In this document: positions 55,699 to 64,000 of the stretch, in pieces
How positions within the stretch are numbered: position 1 is the stretch's first letter
Layout of the letters: every line of letters starts with the position of its first letter
Assembly: GCF_016756495.1 (NCBI RefSeq)
Contig: NZ_AP023243.1
Span: 7,010,501 to 7,074,500 of the forward strand
Length of the DNA: 64,000 nt
Reading direction: 5' to 3'
From: Mesorhizobium sp. 113-3-3
GTDB taxonomy: Bacteria; Pseudomonadota; Alphaproteobacteria; Rhizobiales; Rhizobiaceae
Translations under genes and position numbers: made by a program
Notes under the pieces: generated by a model
Database searches by the model: none
What the model saw: the letters and a program-made list of their open reading frames with translations, nothing else
Told to the model about the DNA's origin: nothing

Positions 55699-56489
55699 TG
55701 GCGGGCCCGAAAGCATTCGCAGCCGCCATCCTCCTGTCACTGCTTGCGGCCACCGCGCCGGCGAAGGCACAGACGCCACTGACGGAAGGCATCCAGATCG
55801 GTCTCTCCACCGACAACGTCTCGATCACCGCCGGTTTTTCCGGCGCCGACCTGACCATCTTCGGTTCGCTGGAAAATCCCGACCCGCTGGTTGCCCGCCA
55901 GGGCCGCTACGACGTCATCGTCGTGCTCGAAGGGCCACCCAAGCCGGTCGTGGTGCGGCGCAAGGACCGGGTGCTCGGCGTGTGGGTCAATCTGGATTCC
56001 GAAACCTTCGAGAACGTGCCCGTGTCCTATTCGGTGGCGACGACGCGGCCGCTGCAGGACATCACCGAACCCAACAGCTACAAGCAACTGTCGCTCGGCG
56101 CCTCCAACCTCTACATGCAGCCCGCCGACGCCGGCGACAGCCCGGCGACGATCGAGGAATTCACCGCTGCATTGCGTGAGCGCAAGGGCGCGGCTGGCCT
56201 CTACAGCGAGAATGTCGGCGGCGTGCAGTTCCTGTCGCAGAACCTGTTCCGCGCCACTGTCAGGCTGGCGCCGAACGTGCCGGTTGGCACCCACAAGGCC
56301 CGCGCGTTCCTGTTCAAGAGCGGCCTGTTCATCAAGGAGAGCTCGGCCCAACTCGAAATCCGCAAGTCCGGCTTCGAACAGTCGATCTTCCGCGTCGCCC
56401 ACGACTACTCCTTCCTCTATGGCGTCTTCGCCATATCGCTGGCCATGCTGACGGGCTGGCTCGGCAGGCTGATCTTTCGCAAGGACTGA
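55698..56489 (+). CDS. TIGR02186 family membrane-anchored protein
   Basis: A 263-residue protein with a signal peptide (MAGPKAFAAAILLSLLAATAPAKAQ), a large extracytoplasmic beta-rich domain and one C-terminal transmembrane helix (about 235-256, FLYGVFAISLAMLTGWLGRLIF). VSITAGFSGADLTIFGSL near the start and the family length identify TIGR02186, which is known mostly from its alphaproteobacterial position after TauE/SafE genes. It overlaps the exporter gene by one base and is therefore expected to work with it. The biochemical role is unknown. Confidence 0.88.
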   Translation: MAGPKAFAAAILLSLLAATAPAKAQTPLTEGIQIGLSTDNVSITAGFSGADLTIFGSLENPDPLVARQGRYDVIVVLEGPPKPVVVRRKDRVLGVWVNLDSETFENVPVSYSVATTRPLQDITEPNSYKQLSLGASNLYMQPADAGDSPATIEEFTAALRERKGAAGLYSENVGGVQFLSQNLFRATVRLAPNVPVGTHKARAFLFKSGLFIKESSAQLEIRKSGFEQSIFRVAHDYSFLYGVFAISLAMLTGWLGRLIFRKD

Positions 56490-56663
56490 GACGTCCAAAG
56501 GGGGTTTCCCTTTCCCGCGCCATGCTATAGACCGCACCTCCCCGCCCAACGGGCAAGCACGCACAATTCAATTCGGCAGAGCGGTCCGGTCGCCCGGAAC
56601 CACAGCGCACGCTTCTCCCGCGAGCGCCGATCCGTTGTCTGCCGCCAATGACAGGAGGCTGCT

Positions 56664-57920
56664 TTGCGACCAGCATTCGCCGGTATCGATTTCGGCACTT
56701 CGAACTCCACGGTCGGCGTGGTCCGCAATGGGCAGCCCCACCTCGTCGCGCTTGAAGGCGGCCAGGTCACGCTGCCCAGCGCAGTGTTCTTCAATTTCGA
56801 GGACGGCCGCATCTGTTTTGGCCGCCAGGCCATCGCCAACTACACCGACAGCGTCGAGGGCCGGCTGATGCGCTCGCTGAAGAGCGTGCTGGGCAGCTCG
56901 CTGGCGCATGAGAAGACGCGCATAAAGGCGCGCTCGATCGGCTTCATGGAAATCATCGGCCTGTTCCTCGGGCATCTCAGGAAGAAGCTCGAAGAGGACG
57001 GCGGCGATCTGGTCGAGACCGTGGTGCTCGGCCGTCCGGTGCAGTTCGTCGATGACGACCCGCAAGCCGACGCGAACGCGCAGAACGACCTGGAAAAGGC
57101 GGCGCACGCCCAGGGCTTCAAGCACATTGCCTTCCAGTTCGAGCCGATTGCCGCGGCGCTCGATTATGAGCAGAGGGTGACGCGCGAGGAACTGGCGCTT
57201 ATCATCGACATGGGCGGCGGCACGTCCGACTTTTCGGTCGTGCGCGTCTCACCGGAGCGCGCCCGATCCCTCGACCGAAAGGACGATATCCTGGCCAGCC
57301 GGGGTGTTCACATCGGCGGTACGGATTTCGACCGGCTGCTCAGCATCGCCCATGTCATGCCGCAGCTCGGCTATTTGACCCCGACCAAGGACGGCAAGCG
57401 CAATCTGCCGGCCAGCTACTTCATCGATCTCGCGACATGGCAGCGCATCAACCTGGTCTACACCGCCAAGGCGATGACGCATCTGCGCCAGATCCGCTAC
57501 GAGGCCGCGCGCGCCGACCTTGTCGACCGCTTCATCCACATCGTCGAGCATCGTTACGGGCACGCGCTGGCGGCATTGGTCGAAAAAGCCAAGATCGAGC
57601 TTACCGACCAATCATCGGCCGAAGTCGCGGTGAGCCTATCGGACGTGGCGTTCGCCGCCGCGATCACGCGCGACGGGCTGGACGCCACCATCGCCAGGGA
57701 CATCGAGCGGGTCACCGCAACGGTGGCTGACACCATCCGCGACGCCGGGGTCAAGCCGTCCGACATCACCGCGGTGTTCCTGACCGGCGGCTCGACCGCG
57801 ATCCCGCTGGCAAGACGGGAAATCCTGTCGCTGGTGCCGCAGGCTTCCGTCATCGACGGCGACATGTTCGGTTCGGTCGGGCTTGGCCTGGCGCTGGACG
57901 CCCAGCGCAAGTTCGGCTGA
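56664..57920 (+). CDS. Hsp70-like protein (YegD type)
   Basis: A 418-residue protein from TTG 56664 with AGGAGG eight bases before. Actin/Hsp70 nucleotide-binding motifs are present: FAGIDFGTSNSTVGVV, LIIDMGGGTSDFSVVRV, and VFLTGGSTAIPLARREIL. The peptide-binding C-terminal domain of DnaK is absent, so the protein is mainly an ATPase domain like E. coli YegD. The function is unknown. The rare TTG start is supported by the ribosome site and the lack of alternatives. Confidence 0.88.
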   Translation: MRPAFAGIDFGTSNSTVGVVRNGQPHLVALEGGQVTLPSAVFFNFEDGRICFGRQAIANYTDSVEGRLMRSLKSVLGSSLAHEKTRIKARSIGFMEIIGLFLGHLRKKLEEDGGDLVETVVLGRPVQFVDDDPQADANAQNDLEKAAHAQGFKHIAFQFEPIAAALDYEQRVTREELALIIDMGGGTSDFSVVRVSPERARSLDRKDDILASRGVHIGGTDFDRLLSIAHVMPQLGYLTPTKDGKRNLPASYFIDLATWQRINLVYTAKAMTHLRQIRYEAARADLVDRFIHIVEHRYGHALAALVEKAKIELTDQSSAEVAVSLSDVAFAAAITRDGLDATIARDIERVTATVADTIRDAGVKPSDITAVFLTGGSTAIPLARREILSLVPQASVIDGDMFGSVGLGLALDAQRKFG

Positions 57921-58063
57921 CCGGTCCGTTGATATTCAGGTGATGCCGGCCTGCAAATGGCCGTTTCCTGTGCTTCCGGTACTCGCGTACCCGAACGTAC
58001 GCTCCGTTCCGGTTCTCGGAACCAACCATTTTCGGCACGGCCTGACCTGAATCTCAGCGAACC

Positions 58064-58957
58064 TCACCCGTGGTCTGCTGACGCGCCGAGATGCGCCTTG
58101 AGCGCCATCTGGGCCAGGCTTGCCTGGCGCTCGCGATGCGTGATCATGGCGAAGTCGCGCTTGGGTAATTCGATCGGCACGGAGCGCAGGCTGCCTTCGG
58201 CGACGGCGCGTCCGACGACGAGTTCCGAAATGATGGTGGCGCCGGCGCCCGCCTCGACCGCCTGGCGAACCGCCTCGTTGCTGGGCAGCACCAGGAACAC
58301 CTGCAAATCGGCAAGCGAAATCCCCTCGCGCCGCGCCAGATCCTCCAGCACCTCGCGCGTGCCCGAACCGCCCTCGCGGATGATCCAGCGCAGGCCCTTG
58401 ATGTCGGGACGGCCCGGTGCGGTTTCGACGATCTCGGGATGTGACGCGGCAACCACCAGCATCAGCCGGTCGGTGTCGACCTTGGCGCGACGCAATATGT
58501 CGGACTCGGTGCGCCCCTCGACCAGGCCGAGATCGGCGGTTCCATCCAGTACGCTGGCCTCGACCTGCCTTGTGTTGCCGATGCTGACGCTCAGCCGCAC
58601 CGCGGGGTAGGCTTCGTGGAAGGACGCCAGCCGGCGCGGCAGCCAGTAGCTGGCGATGGTCAGGCTGGCGGCGATGGAGAGGCTGCCGGCGACCGTCTGC
58701 GAGACATGTTCCAGCACATTGCGCGCGGCAGCGGCCCGCTCCAGAACGGCCTTTGCCTCCGGCAGGAACCGGTGGCCGGTCTGGGCAAGCTCGATGTTGC
58801 GACCGACGCGGTTGAACAGATGGACGCCGTGCTGCTCTTCAAGCGCACGGATGGCGGCCGACGCGGCCGACTGTGAAATGCCCAGAAGCTCCGCCGCCTT
58901 GGTCATGTGGCCGCGCTCGGCGACGGCGACGAAAATGCGCAACTGATCCAGGGTCAT
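58064..58957 (-). CDS. LysR-family transcriptional regulator
   Basis: A 297-residue LysR protein from ATG 58957 (MTLDQLRIFVAVAERGHMTK); an ATG at 58975 is also in frame. The HTH is AELLGISQSAASAAIRALEEQ (about 22-42). The C-terminal effector domain resembles the CysB/Cbl-like group in layout but cannot be assigned firmly. It is divergent from the small ORF and molybdoenzyme cluster that follows, so it is the likely controller of those genes. Confidence 0.85.
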   Translation of the reverse strand: MTLDQLRIFVAVAERGHMTKAAELLGISQSAASAAIRALEEQHGVHLFNRVGRNIELAQTGHRFLPEAKAVLERAAAARNVLEHVSQTVAGSLSIAASLTIASYWLPRRLASFHEAYPAVRLSVSIGNTRQVEASVLDGTADLGLVEGRTESDILRRAKVDTDRLMLVVAASHPEIVETAPGRPDIKGLRWIIREGGSGTREVLEDLARREGISLADLQVFLVLPSNEAVRQAVEAGAGATIISELVVGRAVAEGSLRSVPIELPKRDFAMITHRERQASLAQMALKAHLGASADHG

Positions 58958-59065
58958 AGGCCCATTAAGAACCAATATCGATCGAATTTACAAGAACAAC
59001 TGATTAGACGGATCGATAGCTTCATTCTACATTTTCGCGCGAAGTTAGAAAAAATTCGCCAGCGG

Positions 59066-59239
59066 ATGGCAGAGACTAAAATGATCGGGCGGTTCAAGTC
59101 CCTTCTCGCGCATTGGACCCGCGGCATCCGCAGACGGCTGGCCGGCGATCGCTACCACCCGGAAGAGCATTACATGCGCGGCCCCGGGCCGAAGACGCGA
59201 GCCAAAGCGGCCGGCCGCACGGGCACATCCGGATCATGA
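59066..59239 (+). CDS. Small basic protein translationally coupled to soeA
   Basis: A 57-codon frame from ATG 59066, MAETKMIGRFKSLLAHW to TGTSGS, whose stop overlaps the ATG of the molybdoenzyme gene as ATGA (59236-59239). It is rich in Arg/Lys with no membrane segment or known domain. The upstream site is weak and a second ATG at 59081 is possible. The overlap and lack of a good ribosome site for soeA argue that its translation matters. Confidence 0.5.
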   Translation: MAETKMIGRFKSLLAHWTRGIRRRLAGDRYHPEEHYMRGPGPKTRAKAAGRTGTSGS

Positions 59240-62166
59240 CGCATCCACCGCCGCGCGGCGCGAATTCGGCACCATCGCAACGCCCGCTTGCCGACACGCG
59301 CGCACCCGATGAAGGCGACGGCGTCGACACCTCGCCAAGCGTTTCGGACAGCATCGCCAAGACCACCTGCTATATGTGCGCCTGCCGCTGCGGCATCGAC
59401 GTGCACATCAAGGACGGCAAGGTCCGCTACATCAACGGCAACAAGGACCATCCGGTCAATCGCGGCGTGATCTGCGGCAAGGGCAGTTCCGGCATCATGC
59501 AGCACTACAGCCCGGCAAGGCTTAAGAAGCCGCTGCTGCGCAGCGGGCCGCGCGGCTCAGGCGAGTTCCGCGAGATCGAGTGGGAGGAGGCCTTTTCGAT
59601 CGCAACCGAACGGCTCTCCGCCATCCGTCGCACTGATCAGAAAAAACTCGCCTTCTTCACCGGACGCGACCAGTCACAGTCGCTCACCGGCTGGTGGGCG
59701 AGCCAGTTCGGCACGCCGAACTTCGCCGCCCATGGCGGCTTCTGTTCGGTCAACATGGCGGCCGGCGGGCTCTATTCGATCGGCGGCTCGTTCTGGGAGT
59801 TCGGCGAGCCCGACTGGGACAACACACGATATTTCATGCTGTTCGGCGTCGCCGAGGACCATGATTCCAATCCGATCAAGATCGGCCTCGGCAAGCTCAA
59901 GGCGCGCGGCGCCAAGGTGGTGTCGATCAATCCGTGCCGCACCGGCTACAATGCGATTGCCGACGACTGGATCGGCATCCGGCCAGGCACTGACGGCCTG
60001 TTCGTGTTCGCGCTCATCCATGAACTGCTGAAAGCCGGCCGCGTCGATCTCGACTATCTGCTGCGCTACACCAACGCCCATGTCCTCGTCGTGCAGGAGC
60101 CCGGCGCTTCCGACGACGGGCTGTTCGTGCGGGACGCCGACGGCAATCCGCTGGCCTGGGACAGGGTGGCGAACACCTCCGTCCAGGCAGCCGACCCCGA
60201 AGCGAGGCCAGCGCTGACCGGCAGCTTCGAAGTCGGCGGCCGCCGTTGTACGCCGGTGTTCCAACTGATCGCCGACCGCTATCTTGATGACAGCTATGCA
60301 CCGGATGCGGTGGCGGAGCGCTGCGGCATTCCAGCCGATACGATCCGCCGGATCGCCGCCGAACTTGCCCATGTCGCCTTCGAACAGACGATCGAACTGC
60401 CCATCGCATGGACCGACTGGGCCGGACGCCGGCACGAGACGATCAAGGGCCGGCCGATCTCGATGCATGCCATGCGCGGTATATCAGCCCATTCGAACGG
60501 TTTTCACACCTGTCGCGCCATCCACCTGCTGCAGGTGCTTCTGGGCACGGTGGATGTTCCCGGCGGCTTCCGCTTCAAGCCGCCCTATCCCCGATCGGCG
60601 CCGCCGGGGCCGAAGCCCGCCGGTAAGACCGTCAAGCCGATGACGCCGCTGGACGGCATGCCGCTCGGCTTCGTCTGCGGGCCTGACGACCTGCTGGTCG
60701 ATGAAGACGGCACGCCGACCCGCATCGACAAGGCCTATTCATGGGACGCGCCGTTGGCCGCGCACGGCCTGATGCACACCGTCATCCGTAATGCCTGGGC
60801 CGGCGATCCCTACAAGATCGACACGCTGATGATGTACATGTCGAACATGGCCTGGAATTCCTCGATGAACACCGTCGAGACCATTGCCATGCTGACCGAA
60901 CACGATGAGGCGGGCAACTACAGGATCCCCTTCATCATATATTCCGATGCCTACTATTCCGAGACGGTGCCGTTCGCCGACCTCGTGCTGCCCGACACCA
61001 CCTATCTCGAGCGGCATGACTGCATCAGCCTGCTCGACCGGCCGATCAGCCATGCCGACGGGCCGGGCGACGCCATCCGCCATCCCGTCGTCGAGCCGGA
61101 CCGCGACGTCAGGCCGTTCCAGTCGGTGCTGATCGAGCTCGGCGCGCGGCTCGGCCTGCCCGGCTTCGTCAATGACGACGGATCGGCCAGATATGCCGAC
61201 TATGCCGACTACATCGTCAACCATGAGCGCATACCGGGCATCGGACCGCTGGCCGGCTGGCGCGGCAAGGACGGGACGTCGGTCGGCAAGGGCGAGGCCA
61301 ATCCGGACCAGTTGCAGCGCTACATCGACAATGGCGGCTTCTGGCATCACGACTTCGCCGACGACCAGCGCTACTACAAGATGGCCAACCGCTCCTATCT
61401 CGATTTCGCGGTGCAGATGGGTTTCATCCCGAAGGCGGAGCCGATCATCTTCCAGCTCTATTCCGAGCCGTTGCAACGCTTTCGGCTTGCCGCGCGTGGC
61501 CATGGACGCGTGCTGCCGCCGGAGGCCGAGCGTCAGCGCATCGAGACTTATATGGACCCACTGCCGTTCTGGTACACGCCCTTCGAGGAAGCGGTGGTCG
61601 ACCTCGAAAAATATCCGCTGCACGCGCTGACGCAGCGGCCGATGCACATGTATCATTCCTGGGGTTCGCAGAATGCGTGGCTGCGGCAGATCACCAGCCA
61701 GAACCGGCTGTTCGTGCATCACCGCACGGCCGCCGGCCTCGGTCTCGCCGACGACGACTGGGTGTGGATCGAAAGCATCAATGGCCGGGTGAAGGGGCAG
61801 ATCAAGCTGGTCGACGGGGTGAACGAAAGCACGGTCTGGACCTGGAACGCGATCGGCAAGAGGCGCGGCAGTTGGGGGCTGAAGGACGATGCCGCCGAGA
61901 GCAATCGCGGCTTCCTGCTCAACCACATCATCGGCGACCAGACCTCGGCCGACGCGCAGGGCAAACGCTATTCAAACTCCGATCCGGTCACCGGCCAGGC
62001 GGCATGGTTCGACCTGCGCGTACGCATCGTCAAATGCGAGGCGGAGGAAGCCGGCTTCACCGAGCCGCAATTCGAGCGTTTCCACCAGCCGCCGCATTTC
62101 GGGCCCTCGCCCGACAAGCTGAGCTTCGGCGCCGAATTCCGTCGGGCAAGAGAGGCCGCGGAATGA
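59236..62166 (+). CDS. soeA: Molybdopterin oxidoreductase, SoeA-like catalytic subunit
   Basis: A 976-residue protein from ATG 59236. The [4Fe-4S] motif is Cys 45, Cys 48, Cys 52 and Cys 80 in TTCYMCACRCGIDV and GVICGKGSS. The molybdenum ligand region has GGFCSVNMAAGG near residue 169, suggesting Cys ligation. Molybdopterin-binding segments run to the C-terminal dinucleotide-binding domain (about 810-960). No Tat signal precedes the Fe-S motif, so it is cytoplasmic, as in the sulfite-oxidising SoeABC enzyme rather than periplasmic DMSO or polysulfide reductases. It heads soeABC. Confidence 0.82.
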   Translation: MTHPPPRGANSAPSQRPLADTRAPDEGDGVDTSPSVSDSIAKTTCYMCACRCGIDVHIKDGKVRYINGNKDHPVNRGVICGKGSSGIMQHYSPARLKKPLLRSGPRGSGEFREIEWEEAFSIATERLSAIRRTDQKKLAFFTGRDQSQSLTGWWASQFGTPNFAAHGGFCSVNMAAGGLYSIGGSFWEFGEPDWDNTRYFMLFGVAEDHDSNPIKIGLGKLKARGAKVVSINPCRTGYNAIADDWIGIRPGTDGLFVFALIHELLKAGRVDLDYLLRYTNAHVLVVQEPGASDDGLFVRDADGNPLAWDRVANTSVQAADPEARPALTGSFEVGGRRCTPVFQLIADRYLDDSYAPDAVAERCGIPADTIRRIAAELAHVAFEQTIELPIAWTDWAGRRHETIKGRPISMHAMRGISAHSNGFHTCRAIHLLQVLLGTVDVPGGFRFKPPYPRSAPPGPKPAGKTVKPMTPLDGMPLGFVCGPDDLLVDEDGTPTRIDKAYSWDAPLAAHGLMHTVIRNAWAGDPYKIDTLMMYMSNMAWNSSMNTVETIAMLTEHDEAGNYRIPFIIYSDAYYSETVPFADLVLPDTTYLERHDCISLLDRPISHADGPGDAIRHPVVEPDRDVRPFQSVLIELGARLGLPGFVNDDGSARYADYADYIVNHERIPGIGPLAGWRGKDGTSVGKGEANPDQLQRYIDNGGFWHHDFADDQRYYKMANRSYLDFAVQMGFIPKAEPIIFQLYSEPLQRFRLAARGHGRVLPPEAERQRIETYMDPLPFWYTPFEEAVVDLEKYPLHALTQRPMHMYHSWGSQNAWLRQITSQNRLFVHHRTAAGLGLADDDWVWIESINGRVKGQIKLVDGVNESTVWTWNAIGKRRGSWGLKDDAAESNRGFLLNHIIGDQTSADAQGKRYSNSDPVTGQAAWFDLRVRIVKCEAEEAGFTEPQFERFHQPPHFGPSPDKLSFGAEFRRAREAAE

Positions 62167-62897
62167 CCTGCCTGCCAAGCCAAAGCGGCAAGAAACTCGG
62201 TCTTGTCATCGACCTCGACACCTGCGTTGGCTGCCAGGCCTGTGTTACCGCCTGCAAGGAATGGAACACCGGCGGCCACATGGCGCCGCTGACCGACATC
62301 GACCCCTATGGCGGCCATGTCGACGGCGTCTGGTTCAACCGCGTGCACAGCTATGAGCACACCACCGAGCTGGGCGGGCGCACGGTCAACTTTCCGCGCT
62401 CCTGCCTGCATTGCGAAACACCGGCCTGCGTCACCGTCTGCCCGACCGGCGCCTCCTACAAGCGAGCCTCGGACGGCATCGTGCTGATAGACGAGGACAA
62501 ATGCATCGGCTGCAAATTGTGCAGCTGGGCCTGCCCCTATGGCGCGCGCGAATTCGACACCGATGTCGGCGTGATGAAGAAATGCACGCTCTGCGTCGAC
62601 CGCATCTACAACGACAATCTGGCCGAGGAAGACCGCGTGCCGGCCTGCGTCGCCGCCTGCCCGACCAGTGCCCGGCATTTCGGCGATCTCGGCGATCCGC
62701 TGTCCGCCGTCTCGCAGCTGGTGGCGGAGCGCGGCGGTGTCGACCTGATGCCGGAACTCGGCTATCAGCCGACCAACAAGTACCTGCCGCCGCGCGCCCA
62801 TACGCAGCGCGCCGCATCGGTGCCCGCGAAGGCGCTGGAGCCGGTGCGGGCCGAAGGCGGATTCCTCGGCTGGGTCGACCGCATGCTTTCGAACTGA
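62163..62897 (+). CDS. soeB: Four-cluster ferredoxin subunit, SoeB-like
   Basis: A 244-residue electron-transfer protein overlapping soeA by 4 bases. It has four [4Fe-4S] cysteine groups as in PsrB/NrfC/SoeB: CVGCQACVTACKEWN (with the Trp), CLHCETPACVTVCP, CIGCKLCSWACPYG and CTLCVDRIYND with ACVAACPTSA. It passes electrons between the molybdenum subunit and the membrane anchor. Two bases separate it from soeC. Confidence 0.9.
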   Translation: MTCLPSQSGKKLGLVIDLDTCVGCQACVTACKEWNTGGHMAPLTDIDPYGGHVDGVWFNRVHSYEHTTELGGRTVNFPRSCLHCETPACVTVCPTGASYKRASDGIVLIDEDKCIGCKLCSWACPYGAREFDTDVGVMKKCTLCVDRIYNDNLAEEDRVPACVAACPTSARHFGDLGDPLSAVSQLVAERGGVDLMPELGYQPTNKYLPPRAHTQRAASVPAKALEPVRAEGGFLGWVDRMLSN

Positions 62898-62899
62898 CC

Positions 62900-63829
62900 A
62901 TGCATCCAGCCTTTTCCGTCGTCTTCTTCACCACCGCCACCGGGGCCGGCTACGGCCTGCTGGCGCTGCTTGGCGCGCTCGGCGGGTTGCAGATCATCCC
63001 CGCCGACTTTTGGCTGGGCCTCGTCGGCCTGGGCCTGGCGCTCGGCCTGATCGCGGCGGGACTGTTGTCCTCGACCGGCCATCTCGGCAGGCCGGAGCGC
63101 GCCTGGCGGGCGTTCTCGCAATGGCGCAGTTCGTGGCTGTCGCGCGAAGGCGTGTCGTCGGTCGTCACCTTCATCCCGGCGGGACTCTTCGGCATCGGCT
63201 GGGTGTTCTTTGGCCGCACGGATAGCTGGGTGGCCATTGCCGGACTGCTGGCCGCCATTGGTGCGATCGTCACCGTCTGCACAACTGGGATGATCTATGC
63301 CTCGCTGAAGCCGATTGCCCAGTGGCACAGCCGCTATACTTTGCCCGGCTATCTCATCTTCTCGGCGATGAGCGGCGGCGTGCTTCTGAACGCGCTGCTG
63401 CAGGGTTTCGCGCGCGGCTCGACGATCCTGCTTGTGGCAGCGATATTGCTGACCTTGCTCGGCTGGGCCTGGAAGCTGGCGACCTGGCGCCACAACGATA
63501 GGCTTGAAATCCCCACCAACGCGAACACCGCCACCGGGCTCGCCGGCGGCACGGTGCGCTCGCTGGAATGGCCGCATACCGAGGAAAATTACCTGCTCAA
63601 GGAAATGGGTTTTCGCATCGCCCGCAAGCACAGCGCGAAGCTGCGGCGGATCACGCAGGCTCTCGCTTTCGCGGCGCCAATCGCCCTGCTCATCCTGGTC
63701 TTCGTGGCGCCATGGCCTTTGGCGATAGGAGCATCCGTGCTGGCGGCGATCGTGCAATTCGGCGGCATTCTGGTAGAGCGCTGGCTGTTCTTCTCCGAGG
63801 CGAAGCACACGGTCACGCTATATTACTGA
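62900..63829 (+). CDS. soeC: Membrane anchor subunit, DmsC/SoeC-like
   Basis: A 309-residue protein from ATG 62900 with eight hydrophobic helices. MHPAFSVVFFTTATGAGYG and STGHLGRPERAWRAFSQWRSSWLSREG are the DmsC family landmarks of the second and third helix borders, and YTLPGYLIFSAMSGGVLL follows. It anchors the complex to the cytoplasmic membrane and exchanges electrons with quinone. The three genes are tightly linked. Confidence 0.87.
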   Translation: MHPAFSVVFFTTATGAGYGLLALLGALGGLQIIPADFWLGLVGLGLALGLIAAGLLSSTGHLGRPERAWRAFSQWRSSWLSREGVSSVVTFIPAGLFGIGWVFFGRTDSWVAIAGLLAAIGAIVTVCTTGMIYASLKPIAQWHSRYTLPGYLIFSAMSGGVLLNALLQGFARGSTILLVAAILLTLLGWAWKLATWRHNDRLEIPTNANTATGLAGGTVRSLEWPHTEENYLLKEMGFRIARKHSAKLRRITQALAFAAPIALLILVFVAPWPLAIGASVLAAIVQFGGILVERWLFFSEAKHTVTLYY

Positions 63830-63948
63830 CGATAAGCACCTGAAATTACCTTCAGCCAAGTTTCTGGACGCCCGTACGATCCAATATTACGGTACGGGGC
63901 GAACTTAGTGCCCTAGCATGTTTCTGCTCTCACTGGTCGATCAAGGCG
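63830..63948. other. Gap after soeC with an imperfect dyad
   Basis: Contains CCCGTAC (63871-63877) and GTACGGG (63892-63898) as 7-bp arms around 14 bases near the centre. It could be the soeABC terminator, although no T-run follows. Confidence 0.35.
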
Positions 63949-64000
63949 ATGAACCTCACTGCTAAGTACCTTCCGACTTGTCTCGCACGAGCATTTTTCG
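63949..64000 (+). CDS. Possible start of the next gene, truncated by the window edge
   Basis: ATG 63949, preceded by CAAGGCG, opens MNLTAKYLPTCLARAFF and stays open to the last base. Seventeen codons are too few to name a family or to be sure that it is a gene. Confidence 0.3.
   Translation, partial: MNLTAKYLPTCLARAFF

Overview
The window is a GC-rich chromosomal segment of an alphaproteobacterium of the Rhizobiales, most probably Mesorhizobium or a close relative. Markers for this are the chvE-gguABC sugar operon with a divergent gbpR-type regulator, gcrA with clustered GANTC sites, a class I lysyl-tRNA synthetase, the long two-domain dCTP deaminase, a SAM-II riboswitch before metZ, a PodJ-like polarity protein, a GT21 ceramide glucosyltransferase, and the short palindromic intergenic repeats typical of rhizobia. 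The genus is inferred from gene content; no nodulation or nitrogen-fixation genes are present.

Layout. 1-6.8 kb: the end of a histone-deacetylase-like hydrolase, a Dyp-type peroxidase, small envelope proteins, a beta-barrel outer-membrane protein, a lipoprotein and a two-component system. 6.9-12 kb: a polyprenol-linked sugar-transfer set (GtrB-like, GtrA-like and GT-C-like membrane proteins) and an OafA-type acyltransferase, suggesting surface polysaccharide decoration. 12.1-14.7 kb: tRNA-Gly(CCC), then a more AT-rich segment with a GT25 glycosyltransferase, an FkbM methyltransferase and a decayed tyrosine recombinase, which reads as an old island. 14.7-21.3 kb: gbpR, chvE, gguA, gguB, gguC. 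21.3-25.5 kb: a dead amino-acid-binding-protein gene, dCTP deaminase, riboswitch-controlled metZ, ceramide glucosyltransferase. 25.7-30.5 kb: apaG, hslO, argF-argD behind a possible arginine attenuator, and gcrA. 30.6-35 kb: a 12-copy octamer repeat, corA, phoU, phoR and ppk2 (phosphate/polyphosphate). 35-37.2 kb: a LuxR-LuxI quorum-sensing pair with a crotonase gene translationally coupled to luxI. 37.4-42.7 kb: a periplasmic binding protein, a TerB-like protein, lysK, an SNase-like protein, an S24 regulator and a thioesterase. 42.7-50 kb: a fatty-acid beta-oxidation operon (FadB/J-type, thiolase, two acyl-CoA dehydrogenases) with an adjacent MerR regulator and matching operator-like repeats. 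50.5-57.9 kb: the PodJ-like giant protein, a TauE/SafE exporter with a TIGR02186 partner, and an Hsp70-like protein. 58-63.8 kb: a LysR regulator divergent from a three-subunit molybdoenzyme resembling the cytoplasmic sulfite dehydrogenase SoeABC.

Most of the window is ordinary core genome. The most interesting points are the LuxI-crotonase coupling with an isomerase-type active site; the Arg-rich leader peptide and terminator before argD; the near-perfect MerR operator; the GANTC cluster before gcrA; a small ORF coupled to soeA; the 53-bp duplication that creates a mini-ORF before a membrane glycosyltransferase; and the decayed integrase that marks the tRNA-Gly island.
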